From: Plumapathes pennacea
Lineage: Eukaryota > Cnidaria > Anthozoa > Antipatharia > Myriopathidae
Assembly (NCBI GenBank): GCA_964036295.1
Contig: OZ038473.1
Span: forward strand, 317,501 to 381,500
Direction of reading: 5' to 3'
Length of the DNA stretch: 64,000 nucleotides
This document shows, in pieces, positions 1 to 11,352 of this stretch. Numbering within the stretch: the stretch's first letter is position 1; each line of letters starts with the position of its first letter. The notes below the pieces were generated by a model, which saw only the letters and a program-made list of their open reading frames with translations, was not told the origin of the DNA and did not search any database. A program made the translations under genes and the position numbers.

Positions 1-131
1 TGGTCAAGTAAATGTGAGTTTGATTTATACCCGTCGCGTGAATAACATGATTTACAGTTGTGAAAAAAAGCTGTAAATAAAGCCGAAAGGAAAAAAATCT
101 TTAAAGTCATGAATTTATTCTTTCTTTCTAG

Positions 132-354
132 GTTTGCCCAGTCCTCCTCGGTCACTACTCACATGCGCACTCATACTGGCGAGCGGCCTTACATGTGCAG
201 AGTGTGCTCGCGCGCATTTGCTGACAGCTCGACGCTGACCAAGCACATGCGGACCCACACGGGTGAAAAGCCGTATCAGTGTAAGACTTGCCATATGAGG
301 TTTTCCCAGTCGGGAAACCTGAACCGTCACATGCGAGTCCATTCAACAAACTAG
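132..354 (+). CDS. C2H2 zinc-finger protein, 3'-terminal exon (partial gene)
   Basis: This is the last coding exon of a C2H2 zinc-finger protein, probably a nuclear DNA-binding regulator. The exon starts after a pyrimidine-rich acceptor (TTTCTTTCTAG, ending at 131), contributes one base to the first codon, and runs to the TAG at 352-354. It encodes the end of one finger (helix plus HMRTH), then two complete fingers with CxxC-x12-HxxxH spacing (CRVC...HMRTH and CKTC...HMRVH). They are joined by the canonical linkers TGERPY and TGEKPY. Only four residues follow the last His, so the fingers are C-terminal. The rest of the gene lies left of the window, so I cannot name the subfamily. Confidence 0.9.
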
Positions 355-539
355 AGGCAAGAATTTAGCAGTTGAGACTTTGCTTGACTGGTGATTATCA
401 CACACTTAATATAATATTGTACTTCGAAGTCGTATGATGCTCCAAATTGTAAGTTGTGAGGCTTTATTGAGAACATCTGTGTTTCGTATCATTTAAGTCT
501 TGGGTGCATTCATTTGGGATCATTCCGCTAGTATACTTA

Positions 540-770
540 ATCCGGAATAGGAATAACAGAGTACCAGTTCTCAAAACAACAAACTTTGCGCTATCATGAA
601 AACAGAATTAGATGATGTGACGAAATACGGCAAAAAATACTAAAAGAACGCGATTACCGGCTATTCTGTCCATTCCGAAAAATAAAAATAAAACGTTATT
701 CCGTTTATTCCGTGCATTCTACTATCGGGAGCAGAACGGATGGAATACTATTATTTACTATTTACGACTG
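540..770. repeat. Dispersed repeat, inverted copy at about 32850-33100
   Basis: The segment is rich in the words GGAATA, ATTCCG and ATTCTG. Read in reverse complement it matches DOCK intron 5 around 32850-33100, for example the GGAATACTATT / AATAGTATTCCATCCATTC core. Two diverged copies in opposite orientation indicate an old, probably non-autonomous, mobile element. Its family and exact ends are not identified. Confidence 0.5.
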
Positions 771-820
771 TCATTAATTGATGTACTTGTTTATATTTTA
801 TTCTTTATAATCTTGGAGTG

Positions 821-1028
821 TTAAACCTTTCACTCCCAAGTTCAAAATACATATTCTCCCAACCTTTTAAGATGGAAATGTATAAGTGATGTAGTGAGAA
901 TTGATAGTTTAATCAGCTGTCATTTGAGCAAGGTATCAAAAGCCAAGTTCTCCTTACTATATGATATATTTCTGGTGAGAAACTGAAGAAGAAAATCGAC
1001 GTTGATCACTCGGGAGTGAAAGGGTTAA
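821..1028. mobile_element. About 208-bp MITE with TTTCACTCCCAAG inverted termini
   Basis: The ends are inverted: TTAAACCTTTCACTCCCAAG at 821-840 against CTCGGGAGTGAAAGGGTTAA at 1009-1028. TTAA lies at both edges, as expected for a TTAA target duplication. There is no coding capacity. Related full or partial copies lie at 35587-35792, 48885-48915, 49643-49675, 52330-52406, 61926-62036 and 62375-62553, and an older relative at about 21690-21876. TTAA targeting would suggest a piggyBac-type source, which is an inference. Confidence 0.7.
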
Positions 1029-1257
1029 AAAAGATCGTCATCAACTGCTGAGCATACCTGTCTTAACAATGAATAAACCGTACTTGAATGACATACTTTG
1101 GTTTAACGATGAGCCAATGCTATGAAATGTAGCTGCATATCACACTAGAGAGAGTCTTGAAGAAACGAACTCGACTCCGAAACCAAGGCCGTAGGCGAAA
1201 TTAGATTTCAAGCTATCATGACTAAAGTTCTAATGTCAGCAGTGTTCTAATGTGCGC

Positions 1258-1275
1258 TCCCCCCCCCCCCCCCCC
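1258..1275. repeat. Poly-C homopolymer run
   Basis: An uninterrupted C run of about 18 bases. Length is unreliable in such tracts. Confidence 0.9.
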
Positions 1276-1442
1276 ATTAAGTGGCTGCGCGAAAACGGTG
1301 TTCAAGCAACGAAGTTGATTGTGTGTGGTTTCTTTGGCAGAAAAGGCAAAAAAATCAACAAAAAGAAGCACACATTGCCTGTCCACATTTATTTAGTTGA
1401 CGCTTGTACAAATTCTTTCGGCTTGAGTACTCAGTAAGATCC

Positions 1443-2021
1443 TCACTCCTCCTCATAGACTGTGGAAATAAAGTTGACCCTTGGATTCAGTGCATGTCAT
1501 GAAACTATGAAGCACCTGTACCCCTTTTATGTGGAAGTTCCTCCCCCGGGATCTAGTTTGTGTTATAATTGTATTCGATGTGGTTGAACAGCTACTGAGA
1601 CAAGCTAAACCATTACTTTCCTAATAGATTCGGAAAACGTCATCACAGGTAAAATAGATTCATCCTTATCGTTGCAATTACGCATGCAGTGGGGCTATAT
1701 ATTATTTCAAATCTTACCGTAAGGCATGAAATGTTCGTTAAGTGGCGCCTCCTGTGTCTCTTCTGCTTCTCTTGATTCATGTCGTTCTTCTTTAGGGTTG
1801 TCTTCTTCTTCTCTTGATTCATGTTGCGCTTCTTCACGGTTCTCTTCTGCTTCTCTTGATTCATGTTGCATTTCTTTAGGGTTCTCTTCTGCTTCTCGTA
1901 ATTCACGTTGCAGTTCTGCGAGTTCTTGTTTATAACAACGACCCTCTGCGACATTTCCACTGATGATGAAAGCACCAAGAAGGAACACCAGGAGGCACAG
2001 TTGCATCTTGAACGAGGCCAT
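1443..2021 (-). CDS. Gene A: secreted acidic coiled-coil repeat peptide
   Basis: This is a predicted secreted acidic protein of about 106 residues from two exons. Exon 1 (2021 down to 1718) encodes the signal peptide MASFKMQLCLLVFLLGAF, then a Glu/Arg-rich mature part with one Cys (residue 29) and four 14-residue repeats (residues 42-97) of the type REAEENxxExxHES. These should form a charged helix or coiled coil. Exon 1 ends in phase 1 at a strong donor (G|GTAAGAT). My preferred exon 2 (1459-1443) follows the acceptor TTTATTTCCACAG and adds a few acidic residues before TGA, with AATAAA about 50 bases on. That second exon is less certain than the first. The ATG at 2021 was chosen because the signal peptide and promoter match those of genes B, C and D. 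Function is unknown. Confidence 0.7.
1731..1898 (-). repeat. Four 42-bp in-frame repeats in gene A
   Basis: Four consecutive 42-bp units each encode 14 residues ending in HES or its variant. The last unit has diverged (it ends in LNEH). The period is a multiple of three, so copy number could change without a frameshift. Confidence 0.85.
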
Positions 2022-2117
2022 GTTTAATTTAGATCTCTGCAAAGTGAGGTAAATGGGCCGGGAGATGAAATGAAAATAAGATCGCACTCTGCTGAAAGAA
2101 ATCTTACCACTGAAGCC

Positions 2118-2235
2118 TTCTTTTATGTGGTCTGTAGTTGAAACAGCCATCGATAAATGTTAGCTGAGTATATACTATACTTGAGACTGCTGCAACGGCA
2201 TGGATCGTATTTCTATTTTAATAAACTCTGAACAG
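2118..2235 (-). promoter_or_regulatory. Shared proximal promoter block, gene A copy
   Basis: Read on the minus strand this block contains, in order, TATTAAAATAG, CCGTTGCAGCAGTCTCA, a TACTCAGCTAAC-like word, then CAGACCACATAAAA as the TATA-like element about 100 bases before the ATG. The same order and spacing recur upstream of genes B (7050-7150), C (23070-23170) and D (27454-27560). Confidence 0.75.
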
Positions 2236-3898
2236 TCTGGTTACATGTGATCAGAGTACCAATTCTCAATCAAACGTCTAAAAAATTAGATGGGGCAGCA
2301 CTGGAAATCTGGCACTTTATATTCTATCCAGTTACTGAAATGTGCAACTTGAAATTAAAGCTTGTATCTGGTTGATTGGGTAACTTTGATTAGAAACCAG
2401 ACGAAAAGCTTTGTTGGTCTGAAATATTTTTACCGCTGCCTGAGTGTACACACGTGTGTTAAATATTACACAACTGTCTGGTGAGTAATTTTTAGTCCCC
2501 ATTTATTTATGCAATCACAAGCTGGCATTGGAAACTTTTAGTCAGACATACCAAACCGCAGCTGATAACCAAAAGCCAAGAACCAAAAAGGTTTTAGAAG
2601 CTAAGCATCACTAATTTTTTTTAAATAAATGAGAGACTGTAGAACTCGTATCTTTTCAATATCAACCAGTCAATAACCCTGAAATTCCGATGTTTCATGC
2701 AGATAAACATTAGGATCCCTAATAAGCTCAATTGTGTCCACTGATCATGATTATTTTTTTAAACTCAACTTAGAAATGCACAAGCCAGGTCAGCTTTTAT
2801 TAGAATATGGTTTATTGAACTTAATATTTATGTCTAAATTCAAAATTACGTTAATTTGCATCTAATAGTCGAAGCTAAGGCCGAAATGCAAAGTCCAAAG
2901 CGACAGATGCCCTAGTATGGCTGAATACATTTTGTCACAGCAGGCGTATACTGAGTACTTCCTGAATTTTGTTTTAAGATATTGTTCACAGGACCTTATT
3001 TGGTGACAACGTATGCGAGATTCCACACACGGGAAAGTGAGTGAAATTACAATAAGAACTACAATAGGTAGCCTGGGTACGAGATTGTCCATAAATAGTG
3101 AGAATTTGGCGGCCATTTTGAAATACTTTTAATGTGGAGTTTTGTTCAGCCATTTTCGCTTGTATATCGCTTGAAGAGATGACGGGGGACGACTGAGTCC
3201 CATAACTGCAGTAAATAGTAAATCTGGAAATCTGGAAATGAACAGGATATCTGGTCAGACGACTGTTGGCGACTCATCGATCGAGCGACTGCTAAGATGT
3301 GGAAGCCATACGTTTACTCGAGGATACAGAAGGTAATTATTCAAGACCTTTTGAAAATTTTGAGGCGGGCGAATTGACCTGCAAATCTTACATGAAACCG
3401 GACGGCAGCAGGACAAAGCTTGCACGATATTGTAATATGTAGGCATTTAAGTCGTGTGAAATTTAAATCACTCAAGACGCTGATAAAAATAGTGCCCGCA
3501 GCCAAAAGTCGGTTACTAAGAGAGTTGGATAATGATTTGTTTCACTTAATATTCGAAATATTTCCGGGTTCTAAGTGTCTAGCGTAATAAAGTCGCAATC
3601 GGCCAAGTTTCCCTTCAATGCTGAGACAATTCAAAGAGAGTGAACAGATGTTTTGGCCTGAACTTACTATCATGCATACCACGTTTCATCAACTGAATAA
3701 CACTGCGTAAATGAAAAAAATCTAGAAAACCCAGTTAAAAATTTGTCAGCACGTAAATGTTGTCATGCACTGAAAAACAACAGTCAGAAATATAGCAACA
3801 ATCAGTGGTTTTTACTTATAGTATTTTGCATTAGCTTTGGCGCATGCGAGAAACGGCGTCTGAGCCGGGCCTGAAGCATCAAGTGCATGGAAATCACA
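2236..3898. other. Gene-free stretch between genes A and B
   Basis: AT-rich DNA. Short open frames on the minus strand at 2862-3116 and 3255-3446 have no supporting features that I trust. Nothing else is recognised. Confidence 0.45.
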
Positions 3899-5604
3899 TC
3901 AAATTATAAAATATTTTCCATTGGTTTTCTGAACTATCACCAACTGCAAGCTATAAGAGAAACATGATGTAAGCTTCTGCACAAATGAAACGAAAAACAC
4001 GGTGATTGTTTTTCCATCTTTTATTTGGTGAGATATTGTGCAACTTCGGAGTTTATTTGCCATGTAATGTTTACATCTCCTAAGTATGCGCCTCCATCTT
4101 TGGTTAGTCAGTTTTCTCAATCCGATCCTCTCTCCATGAACTAAAAACACAAAAGCAGATATTAGCCGAGACAGTTTCAAATGAACCAATTACATACATG
4201 TAGTTACGTAACAATATCAAGAAATGTCTGCTTATTTCTGTTTTAGGTGTGTGGGATAAAAATGAGTGTAAGATATAATGACACATCATGAACCATAAAT
4301 TAAAGTGTTGTCGAAAACTGCTTGCGTTATTGAGCAACAAGAACATTTCCAATTTTGTTTTGGTTTATAGAAATTCCATCTACTGTATTAAGTGTTTTAA
4401 ATAAATCAAAACCAAGATTTCAGTTGGCTTACTCTATAACCTGCCATAAATTCTGTTTAGCGAAGAGAAGGAAAGGAAATAAGTTGATCAAATGACTTCC
4501 ATTACGTCATATCTTCTATGACGTCTTCGTTCAGTCAGAATATAGCTTTCAAAAATCAAGAAGTAAAACAAAGGAAAGAACATTCTAACGTGAGTTCAGA
4601 TAACAGCCTATGACATCATGAAAGTCTTCTTTTGGCTCGGTTTCGCAAGTATTTTTCGGTCTCGCAAAGCAACACTCAGGCGGACAATCTGTCAGTTTTT
4701 GCAGGCTATACTTCTTCTCTGGCATGTGTGTAAATAGAGACTGGGCGAAGTCGAGTTTTTGTGGCAGCTTGGGACCGTGTCGGGAAGTAAGTCGTCTTAC
4801 CGTAGTGACTTTCCATATTTGTCGAAACCTTGAGGGGAACCTGTTAATAAAGAAGTCTTATCTTCAGGGCTGTTACACCTATATTAGAAGGTCCGATGGC
4901 CCTGATTAAAGCAGACAATTTATACGACTTACCAACAAAACTTGAAATCGGTCCACAATGGACAAAAATTGAGTCTACTAGCTGATCTGGCCCAACTGAA
5001 ATTATCCATCTAATTCTCTGTCGTACAGGCAAAGTCATACTCCTACCGTATCACCCGACGGAAAAATAGAAGTCAGAATAAATATTGCCGGTGCAAGCCA
5101 AAATAATTGTGAAGAAAGCGATTACAGAAGCGGACCAGAGAAAAAAGTGCTTTGGGCACATGCCGCTACTTTCATGGATCCCCTTCGTCCAACTTTTGGC
5201 ACAGAACGCTTGTACTGAGTGGGTCATATGAAGACACAGGTCATTTCCTTAAAATTAAAATTACCCGACGATTAAGTTTAACAAAATTATGTTAGTGTTT
5301 TTCGGCCTTGTTTCCCGATCTGACAGCCGCTGCTTGAAAAATATTACAATTACTCAAGTCAAACTGTAAATTCATACAAATTAAACATAACGTAGTTGCC
5401 AGAATATACCGCGTTCACGTATACAAGATTGTAATTATTATTTTATATCCGACCAGTTTAGTCAGAACTTATAGGTAGAAAATACTTTTATTATTGTATA
5501 CATTACTATCAAATAATTTAGTCCCAAATTACTTCTGCCAGCAAATTATTGACAGTGTCCCCAATTAGTTTGTAAAAAGCTAAATACGTAGACACTTAAA
5601 TAGA

Positions 5605-5696
<92 letters not shown>

Positions 5697-6965
5697 AATA
5701 TATAAATATAAATACAGGATAGGTTGTCGCGGTTATTTTACCCTTGCAGGGCTCGGGATCAAATGTTCAAATACGCTTTGACAGCTCTCTTTCTCCTAAA
5801 GTCGTTGTAGTTCTTTTTTTAGGGGAAAGTTTAAAACTAATTTATTCATGATAATATATACAATGATAATAATGATATGTGTGTAACTCACCGCCAGACG
5901 TCGTCGGGCAAACCAGACAGGAATATCTACTCTGGTAACCACCACAAGACTCGAGCTCACATCGTCTTTCTGTAGAATTGAAAAACGACAATTGCTACAT
6001 TATCCATTCTATAAAAATGACATTCAGAAAATCACATGCTAGAAAACTTTGTCAGCAAAGGCCGGGATAAAAACATCACAGTCAAATATTTTTCCTCAAT
6101 TTTAATAATTTGTAATTTGTAAGTATTTGGAGATTCAGTGGCCGAGCGGTCAGGGGTGGTGGAACAGAATCCGAAATGAAGCTCTGAACCAGGAGGTCGT
6201 GGGTTCGATCCCCACGGCCAGCAGTAGTGGGAGGGTTTTTCATTTGAGGAGGCAACTCCAACGCTTTTACCTCTCCGAACCTGTCTACTTTCTACAAGTC
6301 TTCCACCAACATGGCCCCACCAGCTACTAGCTGACTTTTTTTTGCTGTTGTTTAGTATAATGGTCGCGTTTTAAGGAAAACGTGTAAAATTAATCCATTT
6401 GGCCTGGTGACTCACCTCTCCGTTTCCTGCAGAAACAAAACTCCCAATTAAGTGGAAGATAAGGACCTGGCGAACCTGGTGGACCTTGGGGACCCGGACT
6501 GCCTGGGAGACCTTGATCACCTGGTGCACCTATAGGACCTATGAAACCTGGTTCACCTGGAACACCTGGAAGGCCTGCAGGACCTTTTTGACCAGCGGAA
6601 CCTGGCTTACCTGGGTCACCTTTCTCACCTCGACCGCCTATAGGACCTGTAAGGCCTGTAGTACCTGGAGCACCTGGATCACCTTTAGAACCTTTGCCAC
6701 CTTGAGAACCTTGGATACCTTGATTACCTTGAGGACCTTGAGGACCATATATACCGGGGGGACCATCACGACCTGAGGAACCTGGAGCACCATTTTGACC
6801 TGGAGGACCTGGAGGACCTGGAAGACCTGGAGAACCTTGAATGCCTGGAGGACCCTGAGGACCTAATACTCTGAGCTTGTTACTTTTTTTGGCCGGCAGT
6901 TTTTCACTGATAACTAAGCCAAGCAAGGCCACCAGAATGAACAGTTGAATCTTGAACGCTGTCAT
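3899..6965 (-). CDS. Gene B: secreted short-chain collagen with Cys-rich C terminus
   Basis: Exon 1 (6965 down to 6416) encodes a signal peptide ([18 protein letters not shown]), a short basic linker, 45 uninterrupted Gly-X-Y triplets, and a tail with a CFC motif and a basic KRR. It ends in phase 1 at G|GTGAGT. Exon 2 (5969-5892, phase 1 to 1) has a clear acceptor and donor and adds four cysteines. Two further phase-1 exons fit well but are less certain: 4995-4933 (TTTCAG acceptor, GTAAGT donor, one Cys) and terminal 4140-3899 (TTTTTAG acceptor, basic, stop at 3899). The start at 6965 matches the shared cassette; an upstream in-frame GTG is not used. A secreted collagen chain of this size could act in mesoglea or a capsule wall, which is inference. 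It differs from minicollagens, which have about 12-16 triplets. Confidence 0.75.
5606..5693. repeat. (ATT)n microsatellite
   Basis: About 29 ATT units in intron 2 of gene B. Confidence 0.95.
6131..6230 (+). mobile_element. tRNA-like segment, probable SINE head
   Basis: An A-box-like TGGCCGAGCGGTCAGGGG at 6139-6156 and a perfect T-arm (GTGGG TTCGATC CCCAC, about 6200-6216) give internal Pol III promoter spacing. The sequences where the two acceptor strands should lie do not pair, and the segment runs on into unrelated sequence. I therefore call it a tRNA(Leu/Ser)-derived SINE or pseudogene rather than a working tRNA. It lies in intron 1 of gene B. Confidence 0.55.
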
Positions 6966-7049
6966 CTTCAACACAGACTACAGGAAGCGATCTGCTCAGG
7001 ATGTAGACTATCGTATTCCGATGAAAATAACCACAACTGATCATGGAAA

Positions 7050-7150
7050 GCACTCTTATGTGATCTGCAGTTTAATCAGCCAGCGGTCATCGTTAGCTGA
7101 GTAAATACTAATACGGCATGGACTATATTGCTATTTTAATAAACTCTGAG
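7050..7150 (-). promoter_or_regulatory. Shared proximal promoter block, gene B copy
   Basis: Minus-strand reading gives TCAGAGTTTATTAAAATAG, then CATGCCG, ACTCAGCTAACGATGACCGC, and CTGCAGATCACATAAGAG about 90 bases before the ATG. It matches the gene A block almost throughout, except that the GTTGCAGCAGTCTCA word is shortened. Confidence 0.75.
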
Positions 7151-9049
7151 CACACAAAGCTGTGATCAAGCCTTTTGAAGGTCTGAACAAACGTAGAGAA
7201 ACTCCAGCCAGGATTATCAAGTAGAGCAGAACTGATCCAACCATCATGCATCATTTGTACAATTGATTCGGAACTGCTGGAATCATTTGCAGTTAAATGT
7301 TTTTGCAGGATTAATTTGTTGTCAAGTTATTAACTTTTATTGGGAGGAAGCAGTTATGTCGTCGAAGGGTGCAAATGCTTCCATGGATTAATTGGGATTT
7401 ATGGCTGTGGACACCGCTCGTCCTGCTTGTTCATATTGTAATTGCTGAACACTCATTTAAATATACTTGGCCACATATATTTACCATTTAATTTTATTTT
7501 CCCAAAATTTTAATTAACTAAACCTGAAATTCTAAAGTCCCGCGAGATATTTTGGCAAGCGATTTTAGTCGTAGAATCAAAAACTACCAAAATGAAAGCT
7601 TCAGAAAGTCACTGAATGTTGAGCGTGTTGTCCGCTTGTGTGGCTGCTATAAAACACATGCAGAAAAGTTGAAACATATCACCAGGGATCGTTCTTACGT
7701 GCGATCTGTAGCAAACCAATCTGCGCTCAGTTGCATGACGCGAGTTCAGTGAAAGATGGATTACATGTCAGGCTTGCAATAGATTTATTTCTAATCACTC
7801 AATGACTTGGTGCCTTGACCTCAAAATTACTGAAAAAACAAATACAACAGAACAAACAATATATACACGCGATAATAAATTAAAATTAAAAAAACAGCTT
7901 AAGACAAAACCGAACCATCACATGTAAAGTCTCGCAGAAAAATCTCCCTAAACAAGCGTCATTAAACAAACGTCTTCCTGTCAGTGACTGCTCAAAATTC
8001 TATTGAAGTAATCTCAATCTAGTTGGTGCATAGAAAGAACTAAATTTTCTTATTGATGAAGGTTGATTTTGTCCCCGTCGGAAAATAATGTATTTCTCTT
8101 CCCCAGTTTGCAGTTGCAAGCTTAATGTTCAGCGGTTGTTCACGCCAGAAAATCGGTCACTATGACAAAATTCTCTGGACAATCAAACCAGAAGCCTTGG
8201 GCTGTTCACCAGTTGCAAAATAATCCCATTAGGTTGTCGAAAAAGGTCTAACATCACGAATTATGTACCATTGATTTTTTAAAACATTTAAAAATAATTA
8301 ATAGTTTCCAAAAAGTTTCGTACGGAATGAACATCTGCCATTTGCAATTTGATGAAAACTGGGGTGTTCCCTCGAAATGTTTTGAGACGTTCAAATGGGA
8401 AATGGAAACCCATTCAAAAAGTACCAAATTGTGAGAGAGAAGAGGAGGGGGGGGGGGGGGGGGGGGCATGATTCACTTGGCCGATATGCCAAGTGAATTA
8501 TCGCTTGCAGTGTTTGTTTGGGACAGACAGTTGGAAATTCGCAACGAAATGTGCGGAAGTGGCTTTTTTCATTATTAGCTACCTAAAAAATAATAATAAA
8601 AAAAAGCCAAAGACAGAATTATTAGCTATATAGAACGTAGAGTCCCCAGGTAAAGACTGAATATTTTGTACCGCAGCCTAAACTGCTCAATTAGGCCGCC
8701 ATGTTTACACAATACCAGGTGACTGGATGGCCTCATGTTCGAAAAACGGGGAGATTTTGATGTCGATCGATCGGTGGTTCGACGAGTTGAGTACGGTCGA
8801 GTGGTAAATGCACTACAGGCGTTTGTACTTTGACACTGTAAACTGCGTTCGAGATGCTCGAAATGGAATTCAAAAAGGAAAAAAAAAGCACAGAAAAAAA
8901 AATAGGAAAAAAGTATTTTACGGGAGTCTCGCTGGTCTGTATACAATAATACGCTTTAAGTCCGTCGTGTGTCCGTTCGTAACCCTCTTTCCTAGGTCTC
9001 CTCATCATACAAATATCGAAGTTGGCTGCCACATTGAGTGAAACTAATT
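7151..9049. other. Gene-free stretch
   Basis: No gene is supported. A poly-G run lies at about 8448-8466. Around 7690-7720 there is a faint resemblance to the cassette promoter (CAGATC followed by ACGTAAGA on the minus strand), too weak to call. Confidence 0.5.
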
Positions 9050-9155
9050 AACAATTATTCGCCGAAGTGGAGGTGAATAGCGGTGGATATTTGCCGAGCC
9101 GTTTCGGCGAGGTAAATATCCACCGCTATTCACCGACACTGAGGCGAATAATTGT
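9050..9155. repeat. About 105-bp near-perfect foldback
   Basis: The left arm (AATTATTCGCC...GCGGTGGATATTTGCCGAGCC) is answered by the right arm (GGCGAGGTAAATATCCACCGC...GGCGAATAATT) around a short loop. It lies immediately beside the inverted-terminus element at 9159-9353. Confidence 0.8.
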
Positions 9156-9158
9156 TTT

Positions 9159-9353
9159 AGTATATACCACACAAGTTTAATAGCCAACTCCCAAATAGCT
9201 ATTTTATTTCCGACAAAAGTGGGCAAAAATTGGGTTCGCGCGCCATTTTTTTTTACCGGAAGCCGCCGGGAGGTGAATAGTACTTGATATTCCGAGATTG
9301 AGGAGCCAATCAGAGCGCGCGAAAAGCATTATTCACTTGTGTGGTATATACTA
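9159..9353. mobile_element. MITE with TAGTATATACCACACAAGT termini
   Basis: The 19-base terminus TAGTATATACCACACAAGT (9159-9177) has an exact inverted partner at 9335-9353. The body is about 195 bp and non-coding. A single related end recurs at about 31870-31890 in DOCK intron 2. Confidence 0.8.
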
Positions 9354-11124
9354 AGTGTAACTATTGGCCTCGTATGCCGACCACAATTCTTGTTTGATTT
9401 TCTTTTTTTTTTTTGTCAAGTTTGGAAATACCCGCTACACCTTGTGGGTGCATATTGGCTAGTCTTAATGTCTTAGTTGTCATTTGCAATCTTGCTCTCG
9501 TTTCAATTTAGTCTATTTAGCGACCTATTCAGGATCGAGTTGTTAGGACATGCGTCGATCAAACTATCGTCACTGGTCAGCTAGCTTATATGTCTTCTGT
9601 CTTATCACAAGAATGAATGTGAAATAAATCATTTTGAACATATTGATACTATTTCTACGCCAGGAGTTAGAGATAAAACAACAACATTCGTTCTCCTAAT
9701 TTTGAGAGAAAAATAATACACTGTAAGCTTAACAATAAGATATAATTGTGTTGTGCTTCCAGCATTACTGAAACATCGCACGCAATGGGGTCAGGGTAAA
9801 CAATTTGATTGCAGTGAAACAACACTCATCACACTCTATAAATGTATTGGTTGGCGGTATCTTTGTTCATTGAAAAACCTCCTCTGCTACTGATTCATTT
9901 GAATTTAGAACTGTATTCATTCAAAAAGTGGCTTATGAAAAATGACGGACGAACGAAATTAACACGATTTACATGGCGGGAATTCGGAAAAAATATCATT
10001 AAGACTGGCCGTTTCACGAACTCAAGACAATTTGATATCAGAATACGAAACCTGAAACACAGTGAGTATATATCCGCCGATTCACAAAATTATATATTAA
10101 CGTATTCTAATCCGATTGCTAAAAATGAGAGGATTCGGCTGGTTCCCGTGTCAGAACAGTAACACGGATGACATTTTTACTACACTAGTAACAATGAGGT
10201 ATACTGCATGTTTATCCATGAGGTGTTGATTTTAGTTTACATACAGTAGTACAAAAATTGGTTGAATATGAAAATGAAGACAATTTCATTAAAGCCTGGT
10301 GCATGGATAGCACACCGTTATAACTAATAATCTAAACGGCGTGCTAACATGCTTACACTGGTTTGTGAATGGTAGTGTAGCCAATCTTACATATCTGGGA
10401 TACATCTAAATGCTGAACATCTGAAATGCGGTGTACAAAATTAGTATAGTTGAGATTTTCGTACAGTTTAGCTCAAGCCTTGCATCGTGTTATAACTTTG
10501 ATGTAAGACATAATATCACATTATTATATATATATATATATATATATTATTTTTAATTTCCTGTTTTGTTTCTATATAACCGATATACGAACCAAAGTTG
10601 CCCGTAACTGTGCAGGAACTCCATGAAAGACAGAAATACTTTTTTGGCCAACGTTTAAATGTCTATTCTTTATATTCAGTGACCTATTTTCAAGAATAAC
10701 ATTATTTTAAAAGAAATCAAGAGAAAACCAGAACACAAATGTTTTGGTTTCCTTTGAAAAACTTTGTTGCATATTTATATGTACATATAAATTGTAAGAA
10801 TAGCATATGTTTATGTTATATACACACACATGGATGCATATTAAAAACGTACTGGTAAATTTACATACACGATTGAAACATGTTTAGATATTAATTGCTG
10901 TGCCAATTCTGATAGATCGCTGTAGGAGACAATTACGGGGCAGGCGAACAAACAAGGCACTCTTGGGCAAAAATAAACGTCTTTGTATTTTCCCCTGCCA
11001 TGCTTATACAAAATAAGAGCTTCACTTTAAAATAAAGCCCAACTACTAAAAACATTTGCCGACACTATTAACGGCAGCATTCACTGCCGCATAGGTACAC
11101 TGTCTAGTTTCTAATAGTTAATAG
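9354..11124. other. Gene-free stretch
   Basis: AT-rich. It contains an (AT)n run at about 10526-10546 and one 106-codon open frame (9842-10162, +) with no recognised domain, signal peptide or splice context. I do not call it a gene. Confidence 0.5.
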
Positions 11125-11352
11125 ATCCCTTTTGAATGCACGATGGGTAATCAGGGCAGGAACAAAGAAACATGGCAACGACACTTGCAAGAGGTCTCGG
11201 TTTAATGGTAAAATTGCTCACAATCAGAACCACTGAAAGCTTGAAAATGACAATTTGGAGTGTTTCTAAGTTCCACCGATCAGAAAAACGAACGTATATG
11301 CAGCTATTCTGATTACCCGTCATGCATTCAACACCGTGAAGGGGTCTCTTCT
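11125..11352. mobile_element. MITE with GAATGCA(C/T)GA(T/C)GGGTAATCAG termini
   Basis: GATCCCTTTTGAATGCACGA..GGGTAATCAG on the left is answered by CTGATTACCC..TCATGCATTC and AAGGGGTC on the right, giving an element of about 228 bp with arms near 40 bases. A partial copy lies at 30057-30170, upstream of the DOCK gene. Confidence 0.7.

Larger units (their letters stand above)
355..1442. other. Gene-free stretch downstream of the zinc-finger gene
   Basis: No coding potential is visible. It holds a dispersed repeat (540-770), a small TTAA-flanked inverted-repeat element (821-1028) and a poly-C run (1258-1275). On the minus strand there is an AATAAA at about 1389-1394, which fits as the poly(A) signal of gene A. 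Confidence 0.6.

Noticed and set aside
1643..1978. 111-codon minus-strand frame overlapping gene A
   Set aside because: Alternate frame of the 42-bp repeat. The gene A frame has the signal peptide, shared promoter and splice donor.
2862..3116. Minus-strand frame of 84 codons with a hydrophobic start and several Cys
   Set aside because: No cassette promoter upstream, no convincing splice sites, and the early part resembles repeat-like sequence. Chance or element-derived frame.
6131..6230. Functional tRNA gene
   Set aside because: Good A and B boxes and T-arm, but the acceptor stem does not pair.
6486..6776. Thr/Trp-rich plus-strand frame
   Set aside because: Antisense shadow of the collagen repeat of gene B.
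7620..7752. Fifth cassette promoter
   Set aside because: Only a short CAGATC/ACGTAAGA similarity; no leader peptide follows.
9842..10162. 106-codon plus-strand frame
   Set aside because: No recognised domain, signal, repeat or splice context; AT-rich codon use like the surroundings.
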